Shown here piece after piece: positions 44,885-52,536 of a stretch of DNA of 64,000 bases (position 1 is its first letter; each line of letters begins with the position of its first letter). The stretch covers positions 8,430,001 through 8,494,000 of the forward strand of contig NZ_CP108454.1 of the NCBI RefSeq assembly GCF_036240795.1. Direction: 5' to 3'. Source of the stretch: Streptomyces sp. NBC_01268. GTDB taxonomy: Bacteria; Actinomycetota; Actinomycetes; Streptomycetales; Streptomycetaceae. The notes under the pieces are model-generated. The model searched no databases. It saw only the letters and a list, made by a program, of their open reading frames with translations, and had not been told where the DNA came from. A program made the position numbers and the translations under genes.

Positions 44885-46282
44885 TCAGCCGCCGTCTTCC
44901 CGCCCGCCTGTCGTCAGCATGCTCCTAAGAACCTCGACGGGCACGTCCGCCCACCGGGCCACCTCCTCCCATGGCACCCCGCCGTTCACCGCCGCCACCG
45001 CGGTCCGCTTCCAGGCCGCCTCGATCAGACCGGCGCAGTGACCGAGACCGCGCAGCAGTTGCTGGGCTACATCGGCGGTCGGCCCGCTCTGCACACGGCG
45101 CAGCTGAAGCAACTGTTCCTCAGCACTGTCGACGAGACTGCCGATCCGCGCCCGCTGCTCGGGCGGCACCACCGCCCGCCACATCGTCCCCGAGCCCGGC
45201 GCCCGCTTCTCCTTGCCCAGCACCCGAAGCTGCCCGGCCATGGTCACCGGCTGATGCTCCTGGCGCACCCACCACGGATCGTCCGCGTACCCCGGCGGGC
45301 TGCCGGTTCCGCGGCGCCGACGGATGACGCCGCCCATCCACGCGATCAACGGACCGCCATGATCCGTCGCCGCCAACGGACCAAGCCACGCGCGCCCGAC
45401 CCCCTCCCCGAGCCGGCGGCAGAACATCCCGTCAGCGGGCAGCGCCCGCGGCCGCCCCGCACCACTGTCCACCCACACCAGCTCAGACATGCCCGGATCC
45501 AGCAGAGCGTCCGCGACCGCCACCACCTCAGGGAAGACGACCGCATCCCGCCCCACAACCCGCCACCACTCCAGATCACCACCCGCATCCCCGCCCGCGA
45601 CCTGGTGCAGCCGCCGCGGCCAGACCGTCTCCTGCTCCCAGCCATACGCCTGATCCCACCACCGTGCCACCACCGCCCATGCCAGAGCGAACACCCGCTC
45701 CGGCTCGGCCCCGGCCCGTACGGCCCGCCGCGCCACCCCCCTCCACCGACGCTGCGCCGCGACCACCTCCGGCAGTTGCCGCACGTCCAGGTACTCACGA
45801 GGCTGGTCGGCGTCCGCGTCCAAAAGCCACCGCCCATGCCGCACGCACACCCGATCCCACCGAGGGGCGTACCGCATCGTCCGGAAAGCTGTCCCCGTGC
45901 GCCGGGCCGCGCACAACCGACAGCCAAACGCCACCGGCCCAGCAACAACGCCGCCAACCCGCCACGCCGCCGCTGGCACTCCATCCCCCTCGGCCGGCAG
46001 CTCGCCGTCCTGCCCCGCCCAGGACGGCAGCGCACGCGCCAGCACGTCCTCGTCGACGCCGCACAGATCTGCCAGGAGCTGACGCCCGGTTGCGTTCAGC
46101 AGCACTTCGGCGTCAGCCCGACAGGCGCCGCCATCGTGATTGGGCTGATGGTTGTGCCAGTGCCAGCAGGACCGCAAAGCCTTCGCTTCCAGCCCGTAGC
46201 AGCTCGCGATGCGGCAGATCAGCGACGAGGCCGTCTCCCCCTGCAGGGGAGCGGTCCGCAGGAGGCCAAGGTGATGGAACAC
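44885..46282 (-). CDS. tniQ: TniQ-family target-site protein, 465 aa
   Basis: The N-terminus reads LRTAPLQGETASSLICRIAS, the TniQ opening, followed by a zinc site C-x2-C...C-x2-H (FGCRLCAARRT, DRVCVRHGRW) and helical repeats (RRAVRAGAEPERVFALAWAV, WWDQAYGWEQ). TniQ proteins choose the insertion site together with the AAA ATPase. GTG 46282 is the first start compatible with the family; an ORF extension to 46489 is arginine-rich and not TniQ-like. It lies upstream of the TnsA-like gene, 105 bases apart. A broken copy of its middle part lies at 63770-63950. Confidence 0.82.
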   Translation of the reverse strand: MFHHLGLLRTAPLQGETASSLICRIASCYGLEAKALRSCWHWHNHQPNHDGGACRADAEVLLNATGRQLLADLCGVDEDVLARALPSWAGQDGELPAEGDGVPAAAWRVGGVVAGPVAFGCRLCAARRTGTAFRTMRYAPRWDRVCVRHGRWLLDADADQPREYLDVRQLPEVVAAQRRWRGVARRAVRAGAEPERVFALAWAVVARWWDQAYGWEQETVWPRRLHQVAGGDAGGDLEWWRVVGRDAVVFPEVVAVADALLDPGMSELVWVDSGAGRPRALPADGMFCRRLGEGVGRAWLGPLAATDHGGPLIAWMGGVIRRRRGTGSPPGYADDPWWVRQEHQPVTMAGQLRVLGKEKRAPGSGTMWRAVVPPEQRARIGSLVDSAEEQLLQLRRVQSGPTADVAQQLLRGLGHCAGLIEAAWKRTAVAAVNGGVPWEEVARWADVPVEVLRSMLTTGGREDGG

Positions 46283-46508
46283 TCCACCACAGTGCCGTGT
46301 TCGCAGCCCCGGACGGGCACGTTCGCAACGGATGCCTAGAAGATCAAACGAACCGGATGAGGAGCCGTGAACGACGTCGTGGCGGAGCTCCCGCCACCGC
46401 ACGCGGCACGGGACCCCCATGTCCAAGGCCCTACAACGCTGCGGTTGGTCACTAGACAGTTCGCGGTGCCCCAAGAAATCCGCTGACACCCCTCGCTCGG
46501 TTCCCTGT

Positions 46509-47555
46509 ATGACTGGCGTGGAGAGCCAGACAAGGGAGGCAGCCGTGGGGAAGGCGTCGTCGCGGAAGCGGGCAACGAAGGCAGGCGGTACCCGGGATCA
46601 CACAGTGCCGCAGATGTACCTGAAGCACTTCGCTCAGCACGTCGCAAGCCGCAAGTACGAGTTGAACGTGCGGCGGCTCGACAAGATCGATGAGCCATTT
46701 CCCGTGACGCCCCCCGGCATCGCCGCCGAGACCGGCTACTACTGGGGGATCAGTGCTGAAGGGGTCCCGCACCACGCTGTCGAGGAACTGTTCACCTCCC
46801 TCGAGGGACAAGCCGAAACAGTGCTGAAGGTCCTTCTGAACGACCCGGACTGGGCGTTCACGCCGCGCTGGCCGTTGAGCCCGGACCAGCGCCATGTCCT
46901 CGCATGGTGGATGGCTGCTCAGATCTTGCGCACGACGCGCCAACGAAAACGGCTTACCCACCAGCAGGCCGAAGCGCCGGATATCACCAGCCTCCCGCAG
47001 GGAGTGCACACGCTCGCACAGAACAACTCCCACCTGCGCTACATCGTCGAGAACATCGCCACGCTGGCGCTTCGCCTGGAAGCACGTCCGTGGGCGCTGG
47101 GCTTCAGCGACATGTGTCTGCTAACCAGCGATACGCCAGTCGCCATATGGAACCGCCCCGACGACGAAGACCAACTGCGTGCTGCAGCAATGAGCGACAT
47201 CCTGCTCCCGCTGGACCCTCACCGCTTTCTGTTTCTACCCAGCCCCGCTACCCGGGGCACCGACCGGCATAAGCACGTAGACCACCTGATGCACGCCGAG
47301 GGCGCCACCGGCTTCGCACTTGTGGAGGTGGCGTACGACGTAGCTGACCAGTTCGTGATCCACCACCCGCAGCACGATCCCTGGAAGCATTGGAAGCCGA
47401 ACAGCCCAAGTCAGCCCAAGCCTTGGGAGGGGCAGACACATTCCGCTCCTCAGTACATCTTGAAGTACGCCGCTTTCCCGCCCAGCCTGAACATCGAACG
47501 TCGCTGGACCGTGGAGCATCCACCGCCTCGTTCCCCAGACACGGCCCATGCCTGA
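46509..47555 (+). CDS. DUF4238 protein, 348 aa
   Basis: After a basic start (KASSRKRATKAGGTRDHTVP) comes the DUF4238 core: PQMYLKHFA, LNVRRLDKIDEPFPVTPPGI, AAETGYYW, VEELFTSLEGQAETVLKVLL, ARPWALGFSDMCLLTSDTPV, LPLDPHRFLFLPSP. These proteins of about 300 residues are spread through defence islands; the role is unknown, and the His/Arg-rich motif (HxVPxxYL) near the start may be catalytic. ATG 46509; a GTG at 46545 is possible. It is divergent from the TniQ gene and is the first cargo gene on this side. Confidence 0.8.
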   Translation: MTGVESQTREAAVGKASSRKRATKAGGTRDHTVPQMYLKHFAQHVASRKYELNVRRLDKIDEPFPVTPPGIAAETGYYWGISAEGVPHHAVEELFTSLEGQAETVLKVLLNDPDWAFTPRWPLSPDQRHVLAWWMAAQILRTTRQRKRLTHQQAEAPDITSLPQGVHTLAQNNSHLRYIVENIATLALRLEARPWALGFSDMCLLTSDTPVAIWNRPDDEDQLRAAAMSDILLPLDPHRFLFLPSPATRGTDRHKHVDHLMHAEGATGFALVEVAYDVADQFVIHHPQHDPWKHWKPNSPSQPKPWEGQTHSAPQYILKYAAFPPSLNIERRWTVEHPPPRSPDTAHA

Positions 47556-47656
47556 CCCGCGAGACGCTGCCAACTATCTGGCCCGAGCAGTCCGGCGTGC
47601 CTGAGTGACGGCCGGGGGACGTAGAAGGTGCACGTGCTGCGCGTTAGCCTCTCGGC

Positions 47657-47992
47657 ATGGATCCTCGAGCGCCCTTCCACCCAGGCGATGGCCGTCAGCG
47701 CTATGCGGGCCCTGCTGTCGTTGTCATGCCTGACGGTCGCGAAGTCGCGGTCACCGCGTCCCTCGTTCTGCGCTACGACCCGCTCCGGAGCGACAACCGC
47801 GAGTCGGACCGGGACAGCACCTGGGCTGGCAGCATCACACTGGCAGATCCGGGAAGCCGCGTTGACCTCTTCGACGCGGACCCGGGAGTGCTCCGCTTGC
47901 CCGATGGGCGTGAGAGCGAGTTCATGGCGACAAGCGGCCATTCTGAAGTCGGCGTTGCAGGGCTTGGTCCAGCGCCCTTCGCTTCGCAGTGA
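47657..47992 (+). CDS. Hypothetical protein, 111 aa
   Basis: ATG 47657 begins DPRAPFHPGDGRQRYAGPAV; the middle (VVVMPDGREVAVTASLVLRY, GSITLADPGSRVDLFDADPG, VLRLPDGRESEFMATSG) is a beta-rich domain with repeated 'L-P-D-G-R-E' turns. It is short, soluble and complete. The function is unknown; it sits alone in the cargo region. Confidence 0.55.
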   Translation: MDPRAPFHPGDGRQRYAGPAVVVMPDGREVAVTASLVLRYDPLRSDNRESDRDSTWAGSITLADPGSRVDLFDADPGVLRLPDGRESEFMATSGHSEVGVAGLGPAPFASQ

Positions 47993-48025
47993 AGTCTGTT
48001 CCCCACAGCCCGCTGCCCCGGGCAG

Positions 48026-48274
48026 ATGAAGAGGGTGTTCACCGGCCTGAGCACCGCCCTGGACGCAGGGTGCGCCGGTTTCGCCCAGGACGACGCGGAG
48101 CTGGCTGAGGAGTGCGCGACCGCGCAGGCGCTCCTGGCGGAGCTGGGGGACAGGGTGTGCCGGACCGTGCCCGCGCAGGGTGCCGGTGTGAGTGCCGAGG
48201 CGATCGTCGCGGCGATCCGGGCGGACCCCGCCGTGGCCCGCGCGGCCGCCGCAGCCCTCGCCGCAGACGCCTGA
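48026..48274 (+). CDS. Small hypothetical protein, 82 aa
   Basis: MKRVFTGLSTALDAGCAGFA is followed by an alanine-rich helical hairpin (DDAELAEECATAQALLAEL, AEAIVAAIRADPAVARAAAA). Helical, no membrane segment. The function is unknown; composition is partly low-complexity, so a false frame cannot be excluded. Confidence 0.4.
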   Translation: MKRVFTGLSTALDAGCAGFAQDDAELAEECATAQALLAELGDRVCRTVPAQGAGVSAEAIVAAIRADPAVARAAAAALAADA

Positions 48275-48519
48275 ACGTCTCCCGGCGGCCGTGCGCGTAC
48301 CGCAGCCGTAGCACCGTATTCGCTTTCCGCATCGGATCACGCTGCCCGCTTCTAGCACTGGCCGCCCTCGCGTGGGTCTTCGCGGAACACGTCCGCGCCA
48401 GCCGTCTCATGGGCCTGTGCGAGCTCGCCGTGCGTGGGCTGCCCCGTCGCCGCATTCCCGCCCGCCTGAGGGGGCTGCTACGGCAGTCTGTACGCAGGAA
48501 GCGACACCTGGAGCGTGAT
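48275..48519. other. Stretch of about 245 bases without a supported gene
   Basis: An open frame continues upstream of the next gene through Arg-rich sequence, but the ribosome site at 48511 marks the likely start. Nothing else was seen. Confidence 0.35.
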
Positions 48520-48939
48520 GTGGCCCCTGCACTGAACCTGATCTGTGATGGATGCCGAAAGCCCATCGCCGACGACGACGGATACCTCTGGGTGGACACG
48601 ACGGAGGTCCGTCGCACCGAAGAGTCCGTGCGCGCATGGGAGTCCGAGCGAACGGACGCCGATGGATCCCTCTCCTTCAGCGGGGGCGACATCTTCGACT
48701 ACCCCGAGAAGGTGCGCTGGCAGGCACACCACGCTCGCTGTGATCCGGCACCAGGCGCGGGCGCCTACGACATCCCCGCGGCCAAGATCCGGTCGTGGGA
48801 GCAACTCCTGGACTGGACGGCCCACCTCATGGAGAAGGCGTGGCTGCCGCAGACGGACTGGGACGACTGCCTTCGCGGTGTCCACCAAGGTGGTGGCCGT
48901 CTCGTGCTGGCGGTAGAGGCCGGTGCCCCGATTTCCTGA
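48520..48939 (+). CDS. CxxC-containing hypothetical protein, 139 aa
   Basis: GTG 48520 lies six bases after GGAG. The first residues hold a CDGC pair (LNLICDGCRKPIADDDGYLW) and a later HHARCDP, which together could bind zinc (C-x2-C...H-x2-C). The rest is acidic with a helix near the end (SWEQLLDWTAHLMEKAWLPQ). Small zinc-ribbon proteins of this kind are common next to conflict systems; the partner is unknown. It ends 33 bases before the AbiJ-like gene on the same strand, so the two may be co-transcribed. Confidence 0.6.
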   Translation: MAPALNLICDGCRKPIADDDGYLWVDTTEVRRTEESVRAWESERTDADGSLSFSGGDIFDYPEKVRWQAHHARCDPAPGAGAYDIPAAKIRSWEQLLDWTAHLMEKAWLPQTDWDDCLRGVHQGGGRLVLAVEAGAPIS

Positions 48940-48972
48940 TGGGATGTCGGTGCCCTCTGCGAGGATCGACGG

Positions 48973-50370
48973 ATGGCCGACAGCAGGGATCGCTCGCTTC
49001 TTCGACGGGCGGTGCGCGACGTCGTCGCTCTGCTCGGAGGGCACTCACACCCCAGACTGAACGCGGCCTTCGCGGAGCTGGGCATGCCAGAAGTTCCTGA
49101 GGAGGGAACCAAGGCAGAGCGGTTGGAGCGGAGCTTCGCGCAGGTGACCGACAGCGATCTCCCGCTCGTGGCGACCCGTATCTTGGCCGCAGGTCAGGGG
49201 AGTCGTCCGCAGAGATTCCGGATTGAGGATGCGCTCTGGGCGGAGTCCTCGCCGCCGGAGATACCCGCGAGGATCCGGCGCGAGTTGGCCAGGCACCTGG
49301 ACCTGGACGTGATGACGCCCAGCGAGAGCCGGTTCATGGCGATGCTGGGCCAGTACTGGGTGCTCGGCAGCGAGCTGAGCCCCGTCCTGGATGCGTTCTT
49401 CGGCTCTCAGGGCCCCAGCATCAAGGGGGACATCGAGCAGCACGTCTTCCGGAACCCGGGGGACTGGACGACCGAGGACCTCTTCGAGCACCTGGGCGCC
49501 TTCGAGGCTGGCGACGCCAGGTTCGCCCGGTTCCTCGAAGCGATCGTCTCCGCCGACGTCCTCCTCGACGAATCCGCACAACGGCGCCTCGTGGACACGA
49601 TCAACGAACACGTCCGCAGTGCAGCCATTGAACTGAGGGAAACGGGGACTGAAGGCGGCTACCCGCGCTTCACCCTGGTCTCCACCCGCCTCGGCGGAAA
49701 CGGGAAGCCGAAGAACATCATCTTCGCGTCCCTCACCAAGCCCGACATCCGCTTCAAGAACGCCATGGACAACGACATCGAGATCGTCGGCGACCCGGAC
49801 AACCAACTGGTCTACGACCGCCCGACACCCGATCACGGCCTCCGCTGGCGCGACCTCCAGGCCTGGTGGCAGGACACGCAGAAGATCCAAAACGACGCCG
49901 AGGCCAAGGCCTCCCTCTACAAGCGACTCCACCGCTGCCTGCCCGAGAACTCGCCGGGCCAACGCAACCTCTTCGGCGCCTACCACCATGTCCTCGGCGA
50001 CAGGGTCCACGACCTGCCCGTGCTGCTCCCCGAGGTGTGGCTCCACTGGGACCCCCGCACGGTCCGCGAACGCGGCCCTCAGGCCCTCCTCCGCTCCCGC
50101 ATGGACTTCCTGCTCTTGCTTCCGTACGGACAGCGCATCGTTCTGGAAGTCGACGGATCCCAGCACTACACCCGCGACGAAGGCCGGCGCCCCGACACCG
50201 CGAAGTACGCGGAGATGGTGGCCGCCGACCGCGACCTCAAGCTCAGGAAGTACGAGGTCTTCCGGTTCGGCCACGACGAACTTGAAGAAGCCCGTGACGC
50301 CCAAGCCCTCATGGAACAGTTCCTGCCAGCACTGTTCCAGCGCTTCGAGATCAGCGCTGGAACAGCCTGA
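48973..50370 (+). CDS. AbiJ-like abortive-infection protein with C-terminal nuclease fold, 465 aa
   Basis: Residues about 115-230 (SRFMAMLGQYWVLGSELSP, FFGSQGPSIKGDIEQHVFRN, DWTTEDLFEHLGAFEAGDAR, RFLEAIVSADVLLD) match the AbiJ N-terminal domain 3 pattern: a GD-x2-QH block, a DW block and a late RFL helix. The last 90 residues carry RMDFLLLLPYGQRIVLEVDG SQHY, an Asp...Glu-x-Asp-Gly array of the Vsr/DUF559-like nuclease fold. The N-terminal 110 residues are another helical module. Such proteins are inferred to kill or arrest phage-infected cells. It is convergent with a HEPN gene, stops five bases apart. Confidence 0.62.
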   Translation: MADSRDRSLLRRAVRDVVALLGGHSHPRLNAAFAELGMPEVPEEGTKAERLERSFAQVTDSDLPLVATRILAAGQGSRPQRFRIEDALWAESSPPEIPARIRRELARHLDLDVMTPSESRFMAMLGQYWVLGSELSPVLDAFFGSQGPSIKGDIEQHVFRNPGDWTTEDLFEHLGAFEAGDARFARFLEAIVSADVLLDESAQRRLVDTINEHVRSAAIELRETGTEGGYPRFTLVSTRLGGNGKPKNIIFASLTKPDIRFKNAMDNDIEIVGDPDNQLVYDRPTPDHGLRWRDLQAWWQDTQKIQNDAEAKASLYKRLHRCLPENSPGQRNLFGAYHHVLGDRVHDLPVLLPEVWLHWDPRTVRERGPQALLRSRMDFLLLLPYGQRIVLEVDGSQHYTRDEGRRPDTAKYAEMVAADRDLKLRKYEVFRFGHDELEEARDAQALMEQFLPALFQRFEISAGTA

Positions 50371-50375
50371 CGAGA

Positions 50376-51191
50376 TCACTCCGCAGCGACGCTCACGGAC
50401 CACTGGGTGCCGTCGCCAGCAGTGCCGGGGGCCAGCCTGAGGCCCTGGCCTGCTGCGGCCTGAAGCCGGGCTTCAGCGGCGAGCTCCGCCTCGGTGAACC
50501 TGACCTCTCCGGCCTGCCTGAGAGAGATCCTCAGCACGGCCCGCAGCGTGACAGGGTCTTCGAGCGAAGGGGTCTCCTGCTCGTCCAGCGGCACCCACGC
50601 CCCGGTCGCGGACGGCGCCGTCCCAAGGGCAGACCGAGCGTTGTCGAAGGCTGCTCCGGCGCCGCTGATGATGCGTTCGGCAAGCTCCATTGTGAGGAGG
50701 GCGACGAGCTCGGTGTCCGCCGCTCCAGGTTCTACCTCGCCCAGGCTGGCGAGGTGCATCGCCAGGTTCTCCCGCGCCTTCTCATCGGAGTGACCGAGGA
50801 AGTTGCGCCACCGGTTGAGCAAAAGGAAGAAAGACTCGTTCTCCAACGACCAGGCGAACGCGGGCGCCTTCGGGACGAGCACCTTCACGGCGTCAAGGAA
50901 GGCGTCCCTGTGCTGGTTGAAGGAGTTCCCCCCGGCAGTCACACCGGCCCTGATGAGGGTCCAGTTGATGTAGCCCTCGACAGCGGCCTGAGCCAGCACG
51001 ATGACCTGGCCGACCGCCTCGCGCTCGCGGGCACGGCGCTCGGATCCGGTTTGTTCGGCCTGGGCCTGCTTCGCGTACTGCTTCGCCTGCCGCGCCGCGC
51101 GGAGGGCCTGGCTGAAGAAGACCTGGGAGAAGTCGAAGTCGCGTGGCGAAGTCGGATTGGCAGCTACGGGTATCGACGGGGAGTTGGCCAT
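50376..51191 (-). CDS. HEPN-like protein, 271 aa
   Basis: The middle contains FFLLLNRWRNFLGHSDEKAR with R129-N-x3-H134, the R-x4-6-H signature of HEPN ribonucleases, on a four-helix bundle (AVGQVIVLAQAAVEGYINWT before it, AMHLASLGEVEP after it). The C-terminal part (TLRAVLRISLRQAGEVRFTE) is a beta strand-rich add-on. HEPN toxins cut RNA during infection and are a standard partner in defence loci. ATG 51191; a longer frame to 51629 is Arg/Pro-rich and rejected. The gene converges with the AbiJ-like nuclease. Confidence 0.6.
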   Translation of the reverse strand: MANSPSIPVAANPTSPRDFDFSQVFFSQALRAARQAKQYAKQAQAEQTGSERRAREREAVGQVIVLAQAAVEGYINWTLIRAGVTAGGNSFNQHRDAFLDAVKVLVPKAPAFAWSLENESFFLLLNRWRNFLGHSDEKARENLAMHLASLGEVEPGAADTELVALLTMELAERIISGAGAAFDNARSALGTAPSATGAWVPLDEQETPSLEDPVTLRAVLRISLRQAGEVRFTEAELAAEARLQAAAGQGLRLAPGTAGDGTQWSVSVAAE

Positions 51192-51647
51192 GTGGGCGGT
51201 CCTCACGTTGGCGTAGTCGGTTGGAGGAGACCGTAGCGGCTGCCCTGGTTGTGGCGCTCCCGGCTGCCTGGGGCCTGGCCGGGCGCGGTGATGACACGAT
51301 CGAGGGTTCCTTCCTTGTCTCTTTCCCGACCACACGCCCGGACACGGCCCTGCACGGGGCCAATGGCGGCTGTTCCTGGCGGGAGGGAAGGAGCCCGGTC
51401 GCACCGGCGCTAGTGACGCGCCCGTAGCAGCCAGGAAGGCCCACCTTCGACCGCGTCCGTGGGTGGGACGGGCGCCGCCGGCCCGGCCTCGGCGTGGACC
51501 AGGAGCCGCTCCACCAGGCCGTGAGGGCCGGACCGCTGCGTGCCCTGCGCGTACGCGAGTGCGCTGCCGGGTCGTCCTCGTCCGATGCCTGCGGCGGCCG
51601 TCCCTGCGTGGTGAGTTGCTGCTCACCACGGGGTGGTGGTGAGCGGG
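51192..51647. other. Intergenic stretch upstream of the HEPN gene
   Basis: About 450 bases. It should contain the HEPN gene promoter. A hairpin GTGGTGAG...CTCACCAC lies at about 51608-51629. No gene is supported. Confidence 0.4.
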
Positions 51648-51674
51648 CGGTCTGTGAGGCTCACAGACCGTTTT
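51648..51674 (+). terminator. Rho-independent-type terminator
   Basis: CGGTCTGTGAG and CTCACAGACCG form an 11-bp inverted repeat with a minimal loop, followed by TTTT. A second partial copy of the arm (GGTCTGTGAG) recurs at about 51690. Confidence 0.75.
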
Positions 51675-52536
51675 CCCTGGTGGAGGGGTGGTCTGTGAGG
51701 CTGTGAGGTGTTAGTCGGCGTGGGTGTCCGCGGGCACGGTGCCCGTGCCGTCGCAGGCGTCGCACGGGATCACGGCGGGGTCCTGGCACAGGGGGCCAGG
51801 GCACTTGTGAGTGACTGGGGCGACTGGGATTCGCGGTGGGTTATCTGTACGTACCTGGGTGCGTGTGACCGGCCTGTGGCTGGTCGTTCTTCGTCACCGT
51901 ATGTGGTTCCCGCATCTCTAGGGCGATCGCTCTCCAGTGCTTGCGTTTTCCGCATACGTACGCGCAGTCCGGAGGCTATGACTGTTTGCGTTTTCTGCAT
52001 ACGCGGCCTAATACCTCTGATACTTGCGTGTCTGCCCGTTCTGGCCTGTTGCTGCTCCCGCTGCCTGCCTGTGTGGGGCCAGCCGGCGTCGGCGGCGTGC
52101 TCGTCGAGGCCGGTCACAACCCTGCGCCCCGGCCTCCAGCCGTCCCGGTCCTCTGCTGCGGCTGGCGCCGTTCCGGTGACGGCCGCTTTTCCTCGGCTTC
52201 CGTTTTGCTCGTTCGTCTGGGGCCTTGGGGGTACCTGGTCAGCGGCTGCGGGCCGGCTGAGGGTGTCGGTCGCGGCCTGGCGCTGGGCCACCGCCTCCGG
52301 CGTCGCCCCACCCGCCGATGCGGGCACCCGCCTGAGGTCCCGGGCCGTCGTGGAGGCCGCCGACGCGGAAGCGGTCCGCGCCGCGCGGACCGACCGGAGC
52401 GTCCTGGGCGGCCGACCGCCTCACCGAAGCGCTTGGGCAGCCCCGCCGCTTCCGTCCGCACGTCACCGCCTCCGCGACGCCGCGCCGTCGATCCGGTGCT
52501 GGAGTGACACCCCGCCGACGGGATCCGCTGCACCGC
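51675..52536. other. Long stretch without a supported gene
   Basis: About 860 bases. One plus-strand frame is open for 300 codons but has GC-driven composition without family resemblance or a ribosome site. It contains the 45-bp-spaced repeats described separately. Confidence 0.45.
51941..52003 (+). repeat. Two 18-bp direct repeats spaced 45 bp
   Basis: TTGCGTTTTCCGCATACG at 51941-51958 and TTGCGTTTTCTGCATACG at 51986-52003 differ at one position. The spacing is about four helical turns. Unusually AT-rich for this DNA. It could be a pair of protein-binding sites. Confidence 0.8.

Larger units (their letters stand above)
40606..46490. mobile_element. Tn7/Tn5053-like transposition module
   Basis: Four minus-strand genes with TniQ, TnsA-like, DDE integrase and AAA ATPase products form one operon. 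The left limit is placed where the HTH gene loses its start; TGTCGGGTCG at about 40627 could be a TGT-type end. The right limit is unclear: TGTCAGCGGATTTC (minus strand, ending near 46488) is a weak partner. No clean target duplication was found. The cargo may extend to the right into the defence genes. Confidence 0.6.

Noticed and set aside
40620..46490. Exact Tn7-type ends with target duplication
   Set aside because: TGTC-like sequences exist near both edges, but no repeated end sites or 5-bp duplication could be matched by eye.
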